From JBBECF01 sp040881945 (GTDB lineage: Bacteria; Pseudomonadota; Alphaproteobacteria; Dongiales; Dongiaceae), in NCBI GenBank assembly GCA_040881945.1, contig JBBECF010000034.1, forward strand, positions 1 to 7,313: 7,313 bases of DNA, written 5' to 3'. Below are positions 1 through 5,825 of the stretch, in pieces (position 1 is the first letter of the stretch; each line of letters begins with the position of its first letter). Position numbers and translations under genes: made by a program. Below the pieces are notes generated by a model. The model was not told where the DNA came from. It did no database searches and saw only the letters and a list, made by a program, of their open reading frames with translations.

Positions 1-315
1 CGGGTTATCGCGGTTGTCGTTGTCCTGCACCCAATAGACGTCGTACTCGCCGGGCGGCAGCGACAGCATCGCTTCCGTATTGGTCTTGTGCGTGGGATTG
101 TCCGGCGTTCCTCCAGCGGGAACCGCGCCCCACCAGCCGTAGCTGCCGTTGCGCGCCGGCACCCAGTCCGCAACCTCGAGCCGGATGCCCGTCTCCGCCG
201 CCAGGCCGGCCGGAACCTGGAGAGGCAGCAGCGCGAGGGCCGACAACAGCCAAGCCGTCAGCCGGAGCGGCAATCCCAACCCGGCGCGAAGGCGCGGGAC
301 GCTACCGCATCGCAT
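1..315 (-). CDS. Secreted YGWWG-repeat protein, 5' part only (paralogue of the 708-residue protein)
   Basis: Only the first 105 codons are in the window; the gene runs off the left edge. The ATG at 313-315 has a GAGGGAGAA-type ribosome site about 5 bases upstream, in the same place as in the paralogue starting at 3958. Residues 1-40 form a signal peptide: basic start (MRCGSVPRLR), hydrophobic core (AWLLSALALLPL), and an Ala-X-Ala-like end at GLAA. The mature protein opens with GIRLEVADWVPARNGSYGWW and continues into PPGEYDVYWVQDNDNRDNP, which is the first copy of the 84-residue repeat described for the paralogue. It is therefore probably exported and built of the same beta-type modules. The stretch encoding about residues 62-76 (AVPAGGTPDNPTHKT) differs most from the paralogue. 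Function is unknown. How many repeats it has, and whether it is intact, cannot be seen here. Confidence 0.8.
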   Translation of the reverse strand, partial: MRCGSVPRLRAGLGLPLRLTAWLLSALALLPLQVPAGLAAETGIRLEVADWVPARNGSYGWWGAVPAGGTPDNPTHKTNTEAMLSLPPGEYDVYWVQDNDNRDNP

Positions 316-386
316 GTCGTTTCTCCCTCGAACGCCCGCCGGGATCGGCTCCGCCCGCGTGCCGGTCGCGTCGCCCGCGTTCTTCG

Positions 387-414
387 AGTATGAAGAGGCT
401 GTTTTGCCCTTGAA
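387..414 (-). promoter_or_regulatory. Candidate sigma-70 promoter of the left repeat-protein gene
   Basis: Read on the minus strand, TTCAAG (409-414) and CATACT (387-392) are separated by 16 bases. This would give a leader of about 65 nt before the ATG at 315. The same pair, with a better -10, is kept in the duplicated copy at 4108-4135. Both hexamers are weak matches, so this is a suggestion resting mainly on conservation between copies. Confidence 0.25.
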
Positions 415-641
415 GGCGGCCCTGGATACGGCGGTTACACGACATGGCGATCCCGGCAATGGATTCACCGCGCACTCTATCATGGCCCGGCAGGGGCAAC
501 CATCGGCATTCCGGTTCGGCCCGGCCGCTCCGCAGCCACTGAAATCCGCCGATGCCGCCCCAGTCTTGTTGTATTCTGGATGACATTCCGCAAGGAGCCG
601 GACCCGGCGCCGGCATGCCTTGCGTCAAGGAGGGAAAGACG

Positions 642-1262
642 ATGACTCCGAAACTATGGGCTGTTGCGCTGCTGTCCGTCGTATCGGTGCCGGCGTTGTT
701 TCCGGACGGCGCGTTCGCCCTGACGGCGGGTCAATGCGAGGTCTTTTTCCGGCGCGGCCTTATGAGCGATGCCATGCTGAAGGAGTGTTGCCGGGAGCAC
801 CCCATATGGGCCGCCGTACTGGGGTGTACCGACGCAGGGTTCGGTGGCGGTTCCAGCCAGAGCGGGGGCTTCGGCGGCGGCGGTTCCAGCCAGAGCGGGG
901 GCTCCGGCGGTGGCGGTTCCAGCCAGAGCGGGGGCTCCGGCGGTGGCAACACCGTCGGCGACGCCCAGAGCGCGGCCGACGCACTCAACACGCTTAATGC
1001 CGGCAGGAGTTCGCCGACGGGACCGGGCGCCTCACAGGGATCGAACGAGGACCGAAACGCTGATACCAGCGGCGCCGGCGCGGCCCAGAGCGTGGTCGAC
1101 GCACTCAACGTGCTTAACAGCGGCAACAGTCCGCCGACGGGACCCGGCGCCCCACAGGGATCAAGCGGCGACCGAAACGCCAATACCCGCACGCCCGAGC
1201 AGGACTACGCGGTCAAGAAGAATCCGTACTTCTTCGAGGACAAGTCGAAGTATCCACAATAG
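642..1262 (+). CDS. Small secreted Cys/Gly/Ser-rich repeat protein, function unknown
   Basis: 206 residues. The ATG at 642 is chosen over upstream in-frame starts because AAGGAGG (627-633) lies 8 bases before it and a signal peptide starts exactly there. Residues 1-26 (MTPKLWAVALLSVVSVPALF, then PDGAFA) end in an A-F-A cleavage site. The mature N-terminus (27-66) is a short module with four cysteines (C32, C49, C50, C62), enough for two disulphides in an oxidising compartment. Residues 70-102 are three copies of an 11-residue Gly/Ser linker (GGSSQSGGSGG type). Residues about 108-182 hold two copies of a 40-residue unit beginning AQSxxDALNxLN and containing PTGPGAxQGS. The C-terminus is charged and aromatic (NPYFFEDKSKYPQ). 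It is divergent from the left repeat gene and convergent with the 1291-1818 gene. I recognise no family. An exported, low-complexity, possibly envelope-associated protein is inferred. Confidence 0.7.
   Translation: MTPKLWAVALLSVVSVPALFPDGAFALTAGQCEVFFRRGLMSDAMLKECCREHPIWAAVLGCTDAGFGGGSSQSGGFGGGGSSQSGGSGGGGSSQSGGSGGGNTVGDAQSAADALNTLNAGRSSPTGPGASQGSNEDRNADTSGAGAAQSVVDALNVLNSGNSPPTGPGAPQGSSGDRNANTRTPEQDYAVKKNPYFFEDKSKYPQ
849..947 (+). repeat. 33-bp tandem repeat, three copies, coding
   Basis: Three in-frame 33-bp units start at 849, 882 and 915 with the shared core ggttccagccagagcggggg, followed by a degenerate partial unit. They encode the 11-residue GGSSQSGGxGG linker. Copies 2 and 3 are nearly identical, pointing to recent slippage or unequal exchange. 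Confidence 0.85.
964..1187 (+). repeat. 120-bp direct repeat, two copies, coding
   Basis: Unit 1 begins at 964 and unit 2 at 1084, exactly 120 bp apart; both open with cccagagcg and the second runs to 1187. The repeat stays in frame and encodes the 40-residue AQSxxDALNxLN...PTGPGAxQGSxxDRNA unit. It is more diverged than the 33-bp array next to it, so it is probably the older duplication. Confidence 0.8.
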
Positions 1263-1290
1263 CCGTGGCCGATCCGCGCGGGGACACGCC

Positions 1291-1818
1291 TTACGGCACG
1301 TTGCGCCGGTCCACGGCGAGCCGCGCAAGCTTGTCCAACTCGGCGCGCAGCTGCGCGAAGGCCGCCGGCATGGGCGCGGCGTCGGGAAAGGCCTGGTATA
1401 TGACCCGCCGTTCCCGGCCGGCGAGTTTGACCGCGATCTCGATGGGATAGTACCTGCGGCCGCCAGTCGCATCGTCGTATGACGGACCGAGGTCCATGAA
1501 GCCGCCGCCATCCACGAGACGGATGAGATCGTCGAGTTGCGCGGGCGCGATCTCGGCTTCGACAAGTTTCAGGTCCTCGTCGGTCCAGCACGGGCGCTGC
1601 TCGATCCATCGTTCGCACTTGCCGGCGGCATCCTCGAAGTACCGCGCGCGCACGCGGCCATCCGCGATGACGACTTCGGCGTAGGTCGTCTCCGTCGTTT
1701 CGAAGTAGCGCAACTCGAGGGCCGTGCGGCCCGAGGCACGGGCCAGGAACCCGCCAAGACCGGCCGTCGCGATCGCGATCAAAGCCGCGGCTATCGCCGC
1801 CGGCCATCGTCCCGCCAA
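1291..1818 (-). CDS. Small N-terminally membrane-anchored protein, function unknown
   Basis: With the TTG start at 1816-1818 the product is 175 residues. That start lies 13 bases after the stop of the upstream repeat gene and has GGGG 6 bases before it. No ATG is available near the N-terminus; a GTG at 1851 or a TTG at 1887 would overlap the upstream gene and have no ribosome site. Residues 6-26 (PAAIAAALIAIATAGLGGFLA) form a membrane anchor or uncleaved signal after a short basic end. The rest is soluble and exported by inference: a beta-rich part (LELRYFETTETTYAEVVIADG), two cysteines (C68, C77) in KCERWIEQRPCW, then AQLDDLIRLVDGGGFMDLG and a strand-like PIEIAVKLAGRERRVIYQ, and a C-terminal helix. 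This arrangement recalls small periplasmic domains such as DUF6438 or emfourin-like proteins, but only as a pattern. It probably forms an operon with the 708-residue protein. Confidence 0.65.
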   Translation of the reverse strand: MAGRWPAAIAAALIAIATAGLGGFLARASGRTALELRYFETTETTYAEVVIADGRVRARYFEDAAGKCERWIEQRPCWTDEDLKLVEAEIAPAQLDDLIRLVDGGGFMDLGPSYDDATGGRRYYPIEIAVKLAGRERRVIYQAFPDAAPMPAAFAQLRAELDKLARLAVDRRNVP

Positions 1819-1831
1819 CTTTAGCCCCAAA

Positions 1832-3958
1832 TCACGGTGTTGATGGAACACCGGGGGATCTAAAGACGCGCCAGTTGTCGAATGCAACCGCGACCGGCGC
1901 GGCGCCGGTGGTGCTCACGAAGAAACCGGCATGGCCTGCGGGCCATTTGGCCTGGGCGACCTCGGTAACCAGTTGGTCATTGACGTAGAAACTGAGCTTC
2001 GAGCCGTGGGCGACGAGCCGCAGCCGATTGGCCTGACCGGGAGGGCTCAGAGTCCCGGCGGGCAGGGTCGCGTCGATCGCGCTGTCGAGGACCGGGTTGC
2101 CGCCCGCGATGCTGACGGCGGCATAGGACCCATCGCCGCCGATCACGAAGGCATGGAAGTTGGCCTGGTCCTGACCGCGCACCATCAATCCATAGGGATG
2201 TGCGGCGGAGCCCGCCTCCGGCGTCGCCTCGACCTCGATGATGACGTCATCGAGCGGCGGCCGCTCCTGGACGGCGATCGCAATAAGGTTCGGCGCCGCC
2301 GCCAGGGCAATGCGATAACGCCCGTCCCGATAACCGGCCTCGATCCCCGAGACCTGCTGATACCGCCAACCGCTGCCCGGATCCGCGAAGTCGTCCGAGG
2401 CCAGCAGTTCGCCCGGCGTGGCCGCCGCGGCTGGAACGGGCGGAGTGCCGCCGCCCTCCCCCGCCGCCGTCTGGCCGACGGTGAAGGGCATCGGCGGTGC
2501 GAGGGCGAGGCCGTTCTCCACGATCTGAACCCGATAGCCGCCGCGCGGCAGTGCTTCGCCGCTCTGTAGGTTCAAGTACCAGGTGCTCGTGCCTTCGGGC
2601 CGATCGAGAGTCTCGTTCTGCTCGAGGACGACCGCTTCTCCTATCGACCAGCGAATGTCGATGCGCAGGCCGCTCGGCGCATCCTTCCAGGAGAAGCTCG
2701 CGTCCACGCGACGAATTCCCAGGGGAAAGTCGGCGCCGAGCCCGCCGGCCTCCTGCGACACGACGCCGACGAATGTCAGGACCGACTTGACCGTGGTTTG
2801 CGCCGTACTCGCGGTGCTACCCGGGGCCGCGATCTCGACTTGGGTCAGGTCTCCGGCGGCCACCGCCACCCCCGTCGCACGCCGCTCCGGCTTGCTGTCG
2901 TAGTCCTGCTTCCAGAAAACCTCGTAGGTCCCGGGCGGCGCCAGCAGCGGCAGATCGAAGCGGCCCTTCGACCAATGCACCCGATCGTCCGGCCCGCCAC
3001 CGGCCCGGATCAGTCCCCACCAGCCGTAACTCGCGTCGAGGGCGGGCGTGTCCGCCGGGACCTTCAGCATGACGCCGGAGTCGGCGCGGACGCTCGCCAC
3101 CTGCCCCGAGTCCACCTTGACGCCGGCGGCCAGACGCAGCGGGTTATCGCGGTTGTCGTTGTCCTGCACCCAATAGACGTCGTACTCGCCGGGCACCAAC
3201 AGCAGCGCGGTCGCCGTCCTGGTCCAGTGCAGCGGCCTGTCGGGGGTGTCGCCGGCCCGCACCGCCCCCCACCAGCCGTAGCTGCCGTTGCGCGCCGGCA
3301 CCCAGGACGCCACCTCCAGCTTGACGCCGGAGTCGGCGCGCACGCTCGCCACCTGTCCCGAGTCCACCTTGACGCCGGCGGCCAGACGCAGCGGATTATC
3401 GCGGTTGTCGTAATCCTGCACCAAATAGACGTCATAGTCGCCGGGCAGCAACAGCAGCGCCGTCGCGGCCTTGCTCCAGTGAAGCGGTTTCTTCGGGCTG
3501 TCGCCGGCCCGCACCGCCCCCCACCAGCCGTAGCTTTCGTCGCGCGCCGGCACCCAGGGCGCCACCTCCAGCTTGACGCCGGAGTCGGCGCGCACGCTAG
3601 GCACCTGTCCCGATTCCACCTTGACGCCGGCGGCCAGACGTAGCGGCCTATCGCTGTTGTCGTAATCCTGCACCCAATAGACGTCATACTCGCCCGGTGG
3701 CAGCGACAGCATCAATTCCGTCTTGGTCTGGTACAGCGGTTTCTTGGGGCTGTCGCCGGCCCGCACCGCCCCCCACCAACCGTAGCTGCCGTCGCGCGCC
3801 GGCACCCAGTCCGCAACCTCGAGCCGGATGCCCGTCTCCGCCGCCAGGCCGGCCGGAACCTGGAGAGGCAGCAGTGCCAAAGCCGACAACAGCCACGCCG
3901 CCAACCGGAGCGGCAATCCCAACCCGGCGCGAAGGCGCGAAACGCTACCGCGTCGCAT
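1832..3958 (-). CDS. Large secreted protein: four 84-residue YGWWG repeats plus C-terminal ConA/LamG-like domain
   Basis: 708 residues from the ATG at 3956-3958, chosen because GAGGGAGAA precedes it and a signal peptide begins there (residues 1-40, basic MRRGSVSRLR, hydrophobic AAWLLSALALLPL, GLAA end). An upstream in-frame extension to 4087 would bury this signal. Residues about 43-378 are four repeats of exactly 84 residues, each with SYGWWG (at 58, 142, 226, 310), a PGxYDVYWVQDYDN strand pair and LAAGVKVxSGQV. They look like carboxypeptidase-regulatory or Ig-type beta sandwiches. Repeat 4 is the most diverged. A beta-rich middle region (about 390-495) is followed by a Gly/Pro/Ala linker. 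Residues about 517-700 resemble a ConA-like jelly roll of the LamG/DUF1080 type (DDFADPGSGW, YGLMVRGQDQANFHAFVI, NRLRLVAHGSKLSFYVNDQ, FDNWRVF). I see no cysteine and no membrane anchor after the signal. Its role is unknown; an extracellular or periplasmic binding protein is the best guess. Confidence 0.85.
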   Translation of the reverse strand: MRRGSVSRLRAGLGLPLRLAAWLLSALALLPLQVPAGLAAETGIRLEVADWVPARDGSYGWWGAVRAGDSPKKPLYQTKTELMLSLPPGEYDVYWVQDYDNSDRPLRLAAGVKVESGQVPSVRADSGVKLEVAPWVPARDESYGWWGAVRAGDSPKKPLHWSKAATALLLLPGDYDVYLVQDYDNRDNPLRLAAGVKVDSGQVASVRADSGVKLEVASWVPARNGSYGWWGAVRAGDTPDRPLHWTRTATALLLVPGEYDVYWVQDNDNRDNPLRLAAGVKVDSGQVASVRADSGVMLKVPADTPALDASYGWWGLIRAGGGPDDRVHWSKGRFDLPLLAPPGTYEVFWKQDYDSKPERRATGVAVAAGDLTQVEIAAPGSTASTAQTTVKSVLTFVGVVSQEAGGLGADFPLGIRRVDASFSWKDAPSGLRIDIRWSIGEAVVLEQNETLDRPEGTSTWYLNLQSGEALPRGGYRVQIVENGLALAPPMPFTVGQTAAGEGGGTPPVPAAAATPGELLASDDFADPGSGWRYQQVSGIEAGYRDGRYRIALAAAPNLIAIAVQERPPLDDVIIEVEATPEAGSAAHPYGLMVRGQDQANFHAFVIGGDGSYAAVSIAGGNPVLDSAIDATLPAGTLSPPGQANRLRLVAHGSKLSFYVNDQLVTEVAQAKWPAGHAGFFVSTTGAAPVAVAFDNWRVFRSPGVPSTP
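2825..3832 (-). repeat. 252-bp in-frame tandem repeat, four copies
   Basis: The YGWW codons (accagccgta on the plus strand, accaaccgta in the last copy) fall at 3019, 3271, 3523 and 3775, exactly 252 bp apart each time. There are therefore four full 84-codon units without indels. Units 2 and 3 share long identical stretches around the unit boundary (for example cttgacgccggcggccagac), while the 3'-most unit is clearly older. Confidence 0.9.
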
Positions 3959-4016
3959 GTCGATTCTCCCTCGAAGGCGGGCCGGGATCGGCTCCACCCG
4001 CCTGCCGGCCGCCGCC

Positions 4017-4054
4017 GCTTCCGCGGTTTGCCGGAAGCCGGACATTCGCGTCCG
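4017..4054. other. Two adjacent hairpins in the leader of the 708-residue gene
   Basis: GCTTCCG (4017-4023) pairs with CGGAAGC (4032-4038) around an 8-base loop. Immediately next, CGGAC (4039-4043) pairs with GTCCG (4050-4054) around a 6-base loop. Both lie in the 78 bases absent from copy A, between the candidate promoter and the ATG. There is no T-tract on either strand, so this is not a standard intrinsic terminator. Confidence 0.45.
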
Positions 4055-4107
4055 AAGCGGCGCGCCGGTCTTGCCCAGCGATAGCATCGCGCCGCCCGCG
4101 TCCTTCG

Positions 4108-4135
4108 ATTATGAAGGGGCTGTCTTGCCCTTGAA
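4108..4135 (-). promoter_or_regulatory. Candidate sigma-70 promoter of the 708-residue repeat-protein gene
   Basis: On the minus strand, TTCAAG (4130-4135) and CATAAT (4108-4113, five of six bases of the consensus -10) are 16 bases apart. A leader of roughly 140 nt would result, containing the two hairpins. The equivalent site in copy A (387-414) has CATACT. The -35 match is weak. Confidence 0.35.
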
Positions 4136-4319
4136 CGCGACCCTGGACACGGCGGTTACCCGACATGGCGATCTCGGCGGCGGATTCACCGCGCAATCTA
4201 TCACGGCCCGGCAGGGGCAGCCATCGGCATTCCGGTTCGGCCCGGCCACTCCGCAGCCAGGGCCTGCCGACGAATGTTTGGCGGTCGGGCGAAAGCGGCC
4301 TCGTCGCGACGGCCGCGTC

Positions 4320-5753
4320 ATGACGGCCGATTGGCCGGAGCGGTTGCCACCGCCGGCAGGGGCGGCGCTGCGTTTGCTTGGCTCGCCGCTCGGGGCGCTG
4401 GTCGCCCGGCCGTGGTTCGACCGGGCCGCGCTGTGGGGTCTGGCGCGCTGGTACTTCCCGCTGTCGCGCGCCTGGGCGGCGGCGTCGGCCGCCGACGGTT
4501 CGGTCGAACGCTTCCTCGCCGAACTGCCGTTGCCGCGTCTGCCGGCCGGCAGCGAGCGCGGCGTCGTGGCGGCGTTGCGCCGGGTCGCGTCCTTGCGCGC
4601 CGCCCATGAAGCGGCGGACCGGCGCTGGCAGGCGGCGTTCTTCGGCGACGGCCCCGGCCCTGGCTTCGCCGGAGGCTTCGCCGAGGCGAGCGCCGCCGCC
4701 GCCCTGGTCGCCGCCGAGCGCCGCCGCCGCGCCGCCAGCCACGCCTACATGATGGCGCGCGCCGCCTTCGTCGGGCTGGCGCGGCGCGCCGCCCTGCCGG
4801 CGGTGCGTTACGCCGTGCCCCGCCAAGACGAGGTCGAGCGCCGCCACGGGGCGGCGCTGGCGCGGCCGGAGACGGCCTACACGCCGCCCGACCCGCTGCC
4901 CGAGATCGAGGAATCGCGGGCCGTGCCGGGGCCGCTCGGACCGGAATACTGGCTGCGCTTCGCCGGCATCGGCACGGCCGCCGGCGGGCCGGCCTGGGCG
5001 CATGTCTACGAGCCGGACGGGGTGCGCGACCCGCCCAGCCTGGTCTACGGCCATGGCGTCGGGGTCGAGCTCGACTCCCTGGACGGCGTCAGCGACGGCA
5101 TCGACGCGATCGTGCGCCAAGGGGTGCGCCTGGTGCGCCTCGAGGCGCCCTGGCACGGCCGCCGCCGGCTGCCCGGCCGCTACGGCGGCGAGCCGTTCTT
5201 TGCGACCCAGCCGCTCGGCGCCCTCGACCTGTTCGCGGCCGAGCTCCGGGAATTCGCGACGCTGATCGCCTGGTGCCGGCGGCGCGGTTCGGCCCGCGTC
5301 GCGCTCGGCGGCATCAGCCTCGGCGCCCTCGCCGCCCAGCTCGCCGCCTGCCACGCCCGCCAGTGGCCGGCGGCGCTCAAGCCGGACGCGCTGTTCCTCG
5401 CCACCACCGGCGCCGACGTGGTCGGGCTGGTCGCGGCCAGCAGCCTGGCGCACGCGCTCGGCCTGCCGCCGGCGCTGGCGGAAGGCGGCTGGACGGCGGC
5501 CGAGCTGGCGCGCTGGCGGCCGCTCATCGACCCGCTCGGCGAGCCGGCGCCGGCGCCCGCGGACATCGTCATGCTGCTCGGCCGGACCGACGACGTGACG
5601 CCCTTCGCCGACGGCCGCGCGCTCGCGGCGCGCTGGCGGGTGCCGGCGGAAAACCTGTTCCTGCCGCGGCGCGGCCACTTCTCGGCCGCCCTCGGCCTGC
5701 TGCACGACCCGGCGCCGCTGCGCCGCCTCGCCCTGCGGTTGCAGCGGGGCTGA
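4320..5753 (+). CDS. Alpha/beta hydrolase (ABHD18/DUF2048-like)
   Basis: 477 residues from the ATG at 4320. The frame stays open upstream, but that DNA is the duplicated leader of the opposite-strand gene and encodes nothing plausible. No strong ribosome site is visible, so the start is likely but unproven. Residues 1 to about 230 are Ala/Arg-rich and mostly helical. The hydrolase core follows: a YGHGVG segment (243-248) like an oxyanion-hole strand, APWHGRRRLPGRYGGEPFF (from about 276), and the nucleophile elbow G-I-S-L-G with Ser333. The probable acid lies in LLGRTDDVTPF (D424 or D425), and the catalytic His is H453 in RRGHFS. The order Ser-Asp-His and its spacing fit a working esterase or lipase-type enzyme, probably cytoplasmic since no signal peptide is seen. 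The substrate cannot be read from sequence. It lies 72 bases upstream of mnmA on the same strand, but mnmA appears to have its own promoter. Confidence 0.82.
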   Translation: MTADWPERLPPPAGAALRLLGSPLGALVARPWFDRAALWGLARWYFPLSRAWAAASAADGSVERFLAELPLPRLPAGSERGVVAALRRVASLRAAHEAADRRWQAAFFGDGPGPGFAGGFAEASAAAALVAAERRRRAASHAYMMARAAFVGLARRAALPAVRYAVPRQDEVERRHGAALARPETAYTPPDPLPEIEESRAVPGPLGPEYWLRFAGIGTAAGGPAWAHVYEPDGVRDPPSLVYGHGVGVELDSLDGVSDGIDAIVRQGVRLVRLEAPWHGRRRLPGRYGGEPFFATQPLGALDLFAAELREFATLIAWCRRRGSARVALGGISLGALAAQLAACHARQWPAALKPDALFLATTGADVVGLVAASSLAHALGLPPALAEGGWTAAELARWRPLIDPLGEPAPAPADIVMLLGRTDDVTPFADGRALAARWRVPAENLFLPRRGHFSAALGLLHDPAPLRRLALRLQRG

Positions 5754-5790
5754 GGGCCGACCCGCTGCGCTCGCGCGATAGCGCGGCGAG

Positions 5791-5818
5791 TTGCGCCGGC
5801 CGCCGCTTTGCCTATAGT
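5791..5818 (+). promoter_or_regulatory. Promoter of mnmA, probably giving a leaderless transcript
   Basis: TTGCGC (5791-5796), a 16-base spacer and TATAGT (5813-5818, five of six consensus bases). Only seven bases separate the -10 from the ATG at 5826, so transcription would start at or within a base or two of the start codon. No ribosome site precedes this ATG, which agrees with a leaderless message. Confidence 0.6.
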
Positions 5819-5825
5819 GCGCGCC

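Larger units (their letters stand above)
1..538. repeat. Segmental duplication, copy A (partner 3644-4259)
   Basis: Positions 1-369 align without gaps to 3644-4012 (offset 3643), and 380-538 align to 4101-4259 (offset 3721); copy B has 78 extra bases between the two blocks. It covers the 5' coding part of the secreted repeat gene plus about 220 bp upstream. Hand count gives 11 mismatches in 175 over the signal-peptide region and 16 in 158 over the distal upstream part. Similarity stops at 538, after the shared cgcagcca. The non-coding stretch 316-641 consists of this duplicated leader/promoter DNA up to 538. From 539 to 641 I see only the ribosome site of the next gene. Confidence 0.85.
3644..4259. 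repeat. Segmental duplication, copy B (partner 1-538)
   Basis: This contains the 5' coding part of the 708-residue gene and its upstream DNA. It matches copy A in two colinear blocks, with 78 bases (about 4013-4090) present only here. The similarity ends at 4259, about 60 bases before the hydrolase ATG. The gene-free stretch 3959-4319 is therefore mostly duplicated leader/promoter DNA, with nothing else recognisable in 4260-4319. Confidence 0.85.

Noticed and set aside
1205..1807. Minus-strand ATG frame of 200 codons overlapping the anchored-protein gene
   Set aside because: It has an ATG and a weak GGCGGGA before it, but the product is Arg/Gly-rich and runs antisense into the 3' end of the 642-1262 gene. 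The alternative frame has a clear membrane segment and balanced composition.
2798..3643. Plus-strand open frame of 281 codons with repeats
   Set aside because: Its repeats only mirror the 252-bp coding repeat of the opposite strand; the real frame has a signal peptide and structured beta motifs.
2825..3832. CRISPR-like array from the regular spacing
   Set aside because: The period is 252 bp, in frame and coding throughout; there are no short identical repeats with unique spacers.
3828..4319. In-frame upstream extension of the hydrolase to 3828
   Set aside because: It would cover the start and leader of the opposite-strand repeat gene, is duplicated in copy A where no hydrolase follows, and has no hydrolase-like content.
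5770..5790. Hairpin after the hydrolase (ctcgc...gcgag) as terminator
   Set aside because: It has a short interrupted stem and no T-run; such pairs are common by chance in this GC-rich DNA.
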